A stretch of 49,162 nucleotides of DNA from Nemertoderma westbladi (Eukaryota > Xenacoelomorpha > Nemertodermatida > Nemertodermatidae): positions 1-49,162 of the forward strand of contig JAUCBJ010005369.1 in the NCBI GenBank assembly GCA_032718475.1, given 5' to 3'. Below the pieces are notes generated by a model. The model had not been told where the DNA came from and did not search any database. It worked only from the letters and a program-made list of their open reading frames with translations. This document shows, piece by piece, positions 45,086 to 49,162 of the stretch. The translations under genes and the position numbers were made by a program. The stretch's first letter is position 1. Every line of letters begins with the position of its first letter.

Positions 45086-46215
45086 TGTTGTATATTATTT
45101 ATTATGTGGTTAAATTTTGTAAATAGTATTTGGATAAAAATAAATCATAAATCAAATAATTTCATTGTATACAATTACTAAATTGGTATAATATGTTTCA
45201 GATTATTTGCAGGTTGATGCGTAATAATACATTATTTGTTACAGGCAGATGCAATTATCAGTATTTGTTGGAGGCAAATGTGTAGTTTCGTATTGATTGG
45301 CATTTTTGTGTGAAATAGTATTTGCTGATTTTGATTTGTATATGAGATAAAATTGTGAATAAATATTGAATAGTTCGGATATTATCATAAAATAAAAATT
45401 GTACATATGGTAATTTAGATTAGTATAATATGAGTGTTTGTGGTTCGTATTTAGTCAATGATTGTACGTGGTTTTACAGTATTTGTTAGAGTCAGTATGT
45501 ATGAAAGTATATACGGTATGTATGACGACTCTGTGGTACACTATTTACTGATCTATATGCATCATGTGTGATGTTAAAATTATGATTAAAATGAACATAG
45601 GTATTCAATAAATTTATCATAACAAATATGGAGCTGTATACACTGTTCCGTCACTATGCACTTGCTGTGTGTACTAGAATGATAATTAGAACAATATAAA
45701 TTAATGCATCTAAATTATTTGCATTAATATATATGGTCATTAAAATTGGAACCAAGTGACAATCCAGATCTGAGTGTATGTAATATTACTCTAAACTAAT
45801 TCTCACTTACCGTTAAGCTAACCAAAATAAATAATAATTTGTAAATGTTGAGAATAATTATTTAGTGAGCATTTATCACGGTAATTATTCAGTAATATGT
45901 TTACAGATTAACATGTGTATACATTGTTGTCATGGAGACTATTGCTATGCAACAATATATATATGTTTGATATAACTCTTAAACTAAAGGATGAGCGTCC
46001 TTTAAAAGGAATTAAAATTAATGACAAATATAATTAGCATACCGGTAATTCAAGCTTAATTCATTGAATTAAAATAACAGTTTGTATGACTGTATGTATG
46101 TTAATTATACCGTGAATTAAAGACTTGAAACATTATACTAACTATGAATGTTTACAGTAGCGTTCAGGTTATGTAAGAGTCATTTCAGGTTGGGTAGTTC
46201 TACTCTCCACCTGAC
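45086..46215 (+). repeat. Candidate LTR after the BEL fragment
   Basis: AT-rich, non-coding, beginning TGTTGTATATTATTT after the polypurine tract. A second copy is not in the window, so the ends are not proven. TTTGGTACGGCGGCTAC at about 46229 could be a primer-binding-site-like sequence, which would put the LTR end near 46215 and leader sequence after it. Coordinates of the right end are a guess. Confidence 0.3.
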
Positions 46216-47689
46216 TAGTACCTAACTATTTGGTACGGCGGCTACTTTCTTCAATTAACTTTTGCAGAATTATTCGTCGGGGGAAACCAAAGATATGGAT
46301 CATTAACCCTAGAAGACGGCGATCGTTGGAATATGAACTCTTGGAAGAAACATTTCCTATACTTCCGACTATCCTTCCGATCCTATCCTTCCGACTTATC
46401 AACCGCCTATCTACCGATGAATCTACCAGCTGTTATCTTATCTACCTGAGGAGATGATCATGTATCCAACAAGAACTCCCGAGATTTAACGATTGAGATT
46501 AACGCTTAAAGATTTCTAACTGATATACTAATCGTGTGGAATTCTACGTAAATGTTGACTCTACCGATTCTCAACGAATCTACCCGGGTGACGTATCTAC
46601 TCGATTGACGGGATCTCGTTGATGACGATGATGATGATGATGATGATGACGTTCGGATCGCTGACGTTTGACGAATTCCTTTACACTCAAACTCAATGGT
46701 AACGATACACTCCATTGAACGCGAACTGCAAGTGACGATCTATTCAAACTCATTCAAACTCATACTAATCGAGTAAGTAGAGGGATTAAAGTTAAACTGT
46801 TTAGCGCTGACCATCCGATTATACCAAAGTCCACCCAAAGGTGTGGAGCATAAAACTTTGGGACTCAAAATTAATGAACCCCTAATTAATGACGAATGCG
46901 TAGTGATTTACAAACATAGATAATGGGTAAAGGTCCATACTGAACTTATGACAAATTGTTTCATACTGAATATTGTCAATTTCTTCTAAGCAAGATATTC
47001 AATGACTTACAAAGAGGATTTAAATTGTACAAACAGTTTCCCAGTCATTCCGTGATACTCAAACATTATTTCATTGGACGAAGGCTTAATATCTACGCGG
47101 GGAACTTCCGAAATCCTGGACGAAAGTATTTGAACTCGATCTGTTATTTGGAAAGTAGAATTATTAAAAGACGTAGACGACGGTATTCCAACAAGATCAA
47201 GCATCTACCTCCGCTGCAACTAAAAGATTTCATATCAGTACAAATCTTGACAATGAGAATAAGACTGATACTAATGACAGTGACATGATAGTTGTTAAGC
47301 ACCCTAGATTTAAAGACACTTTAGATCTTAAGGAGAATAAACAACAATTAAAGGCTAAGACCAAAGGAAAAGTTTCTATCAGTAAATCTAATCCTGATAT
47401 TGACGATAAGAAAAGGACTCATATAAAGAAACATCGTTGTACACCTGACTAAAATTAGAACTTATTAAAGACTGAGACTAAGAGTTGCTTTACTAATTAT
47501 GCTAACAAGTAATGATTTAGTGTAAATATGTATATATATTTTGATTAGAAATTTAGTGATTTACATATTTAGTCGTTATTACCCTTGTTCGCAGTTATTT
47601 GAAAAGGAGTATACTCTATATTAACTATTTTTGTAAAATATATTTTAAATATATTTTTGAATATATCGCATACCCTTTTGAGGCCGGTG
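46216..47689. other. Unassigned, probably decayed LTR-element interior
   Basis: Several short open frames (46230-46457, 46956-47288 and a lysine-rich one to about 47452) resemble nothing I recognise. A possible acceptor CTTTTGCAG ends near 46267. A (GAT)n microsatellite lies at about 46621-46650. Confidence 0.35.
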
Positions 47690-48560
47690 TGAAGTCACTC
47701 GTGTAATAACCATTGCCAATGTTGAGCTATATCGAGACAATCGGTGGTCCATCACGGCGAATTGGTATTTTACTCGGTAGAGAGTGCTTCCACCATAAGC
47801 AAACACATTACAATGGAAAACAACCCATGTAATACATTAGGAGGCCGGTTAGTGCGTGATATGACAAGGCATTTATGGGATTAATGTACATTCCCGCCCT
47901 TCTTGTCACAATATCTCCACGTTATACCGCATGTGTAGCCAGCCAATTATCACCTTGCTACTACCACAAGGGATAATATGCTTGTTGCATTGTTGTGCCT
48001 CACGATACTCCGGCCCATTTTAGTCATAATATCGTCTCTGAATGACCTTTTAATTAATCTGTCATTCTACCAATCTGTACGAGCGTATATGCGATGCGCG
48101 TAGGTTAGAATACCCTGTTATTATTTGTAGAGTCTGATAATGTTTAGTTAGGTTTTAAGAGGACTAAAATAATTAACTATTAACTAATTTGAGCATAATT
48201 ATTTGTACAAATGCACCGAGATTGCATGTACTTGTAGTGCATTGCAATGCATTTAGGGCAAAGAGTAATATATTAAGTTTTATGTGTAAACTCAACGATA
48301 TTATGTTTTCCGGGATGGTTGCCTATCTTATCTAACTCTCCGAGATTAGATTCCGAGATGTTCCGAGATATCTAGAAGAGGGACCCGGACAACACAAAGA
48401 ACGGCCAAACCCGGTCAGTGAGTAGGACGTAAACCCTTGCACTTGTCTTGTCCATTAGCCTGAACAAAGCATTGGTAAGCGTGTTTCACCCCTGTTGTCA
48501 CTTGCTCCCGCTTTGAGTTAGGAAACAGACCCGAATTGTCGTTCTGGAACACCATAACAA
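47690..48560 (+). repeat. Candidate second LTR (TGTGAAGTC...CATAACA)
   Basis: The sequence starts TGTGAAGTCACTCGTGTAATAACC after a purine-containing stretch GAGGCCGG and could end at CACCATAACA (48560), giving TG...CA ends and about 870 bp. No second copy is present, so this is a shape-based guess only. Confidence 0.25.
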
Positions 48561-48844
48561 GTAAGTGTCAGAAATAAAGTGCTCAATTAGTGATTAATTA
48601 CAAATCCAATAAAAATCAAACTAATGATTATTACATTTTACAAATTTGAGATATGTAACTAATGCATCTGGTTTACTGTGAAATTGCTCGTTGGAGATTA
48701 GCTTCTGATTGAAATCAACAAACTTAAAGCCGATAACGTTACGAGTCCGTAACGTTATTACGAACTGTCCAAACACGCACGGCTATACAACTAGAACAAA
48801 ATAAGTTGGACTCACAATAACCACCTTGCGTTCGTGCGCGTACA
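48561..48844. other. Unassigned
   Basis: No gene or recognised repeat. It separates the LTR-like block from the last minisatellite patch. The repeated ACGTTACGAG/CGTAACGTTATTACG words near 48740-48760 form a short inverted repeat. Confidence 0.3.
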
Positions 48845-48912
48845 CTGTAACTAAGGTAACGGGAGCACTGTAACTAAGGTAATGGGAGCGCTGTAACTAA
48901 GGTAATGGGAGT
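48845..48912. repeat. 21/23-bp minisatellite, terminal patch
   Basis: Three units CTGTAACTAAGGTAACGGGAGC with the same variants as at 36899-42170, then GGGAGTAGTAGG. This is the far side of the minisatellite opened by the composite LTR block, so the block from 42171 was inserted into the array or the array was split. Confidence 0.85.
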
Positions 48913-49162
48913 AGTAGGAGAAGCATAGTTCTCGGCTAACTCCTCCCTAGCCTGGGCTACGGGCCACATCTCGGAGGCAATTAAAAAATGCCAAATTCCG
49001 GTGCTAAATCGAGGTGTTTAATGACCATCTGTCACCATCAATATTGATTCGCGTCGTTGCCTTCAACCAATCGCTGCCTATCACCTACGCGTAGCCTAAC
49101 CTCGCGATGCCTGCCTTACTCCTACAGCTGTTACCACCCGCGCGTATTGGTTCGTGTCGTTG
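48913..49162. other. Unassigned right end
   Basis: No gene seen. TTCGCGTCGTTG (about 49049) and TTCGTGTCGTTG (49151-49162) are about 100 bases apart and may mark the start of another tandem repeat cut by the window end. Confidence 0.3.

Overview
The window is repeat-dominated nuclear DNA from a metazoan, most likely an invertebrate. The evidence is a two-exon piece of the ESCRT-III gene CHMP1 with proper GT/AG splice sites, several APE-type LINEs, BEL/Pao and Ty3/gypsy LTR elements, a tRNA-derived SINE and long tandem arrays. I cannot name the species. Apart from CHMP1, every recognisable coding stretch belongs to a mobile element, and nearly all of them are broken.

Layout. 141-820 is a 44-bp tandem array. 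1304-2232 (minus) holds the last two exons of CHMP1. 2326-2965 and 35360-36060 are two inverted copies of one dispersed repeat and bracket the central block. That block is a 51-bp satellite (3590-5737, 7031-9612, 29723-30075) opened by insertions. The insertions are a 5'-truncated CR1/L2-like LINE (5738-7030, minus), an internally deleted RTE-like LINE (9613-10578), and a second RTE-like LINE (10579-13460 plus 29171-29722). A BEL/Pao LTR retrotransposon (13461-29170) with a CATGG target duplication sits inside the second LINE. Next come a decayed non-LTR element of another type (about 30590-33490) and a small reverse-transcriptase relic (36468-36900, minus).

The right third is a 21/23-bp minisatellite (36899-42170, with a last patch at 48845-48912). 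It has been opened by a SINE (37435-37722), a third RTE-like LINE copy (39444-40924, minus) and a composite LTR-element block (42171 to about 48840). In that block a Ty3/gypsy pol relic breaks off in its integrase core and is followed by the C-terminal integrase domain of a BEL/Pao element.

The window therefore records nested events: satellite, then LINE, then BEL element. A later rearrangement left two direct copies of a 4.0-kb [LINE 3' part + LTR] segment (11285-15331 and 25142-29170). The points most worth a second look are: (1) the BEL polyprotein, which keeps the integrase zinc domain but has about 460 residues with three CCHC knuckles where the catalytic core should be; (2) a run of perfect inverted repeats at 9654-9850 at the 5' end of an RTE-like LINE; (3) three near-identical hairpins in the BEL leader; (4) a tRNA-like A/B-box sequence in the BEL LTR; and (5) the gypsy/BEL integrase junction at about 44480. 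All calls come from reading the sequence; no database search was possible.
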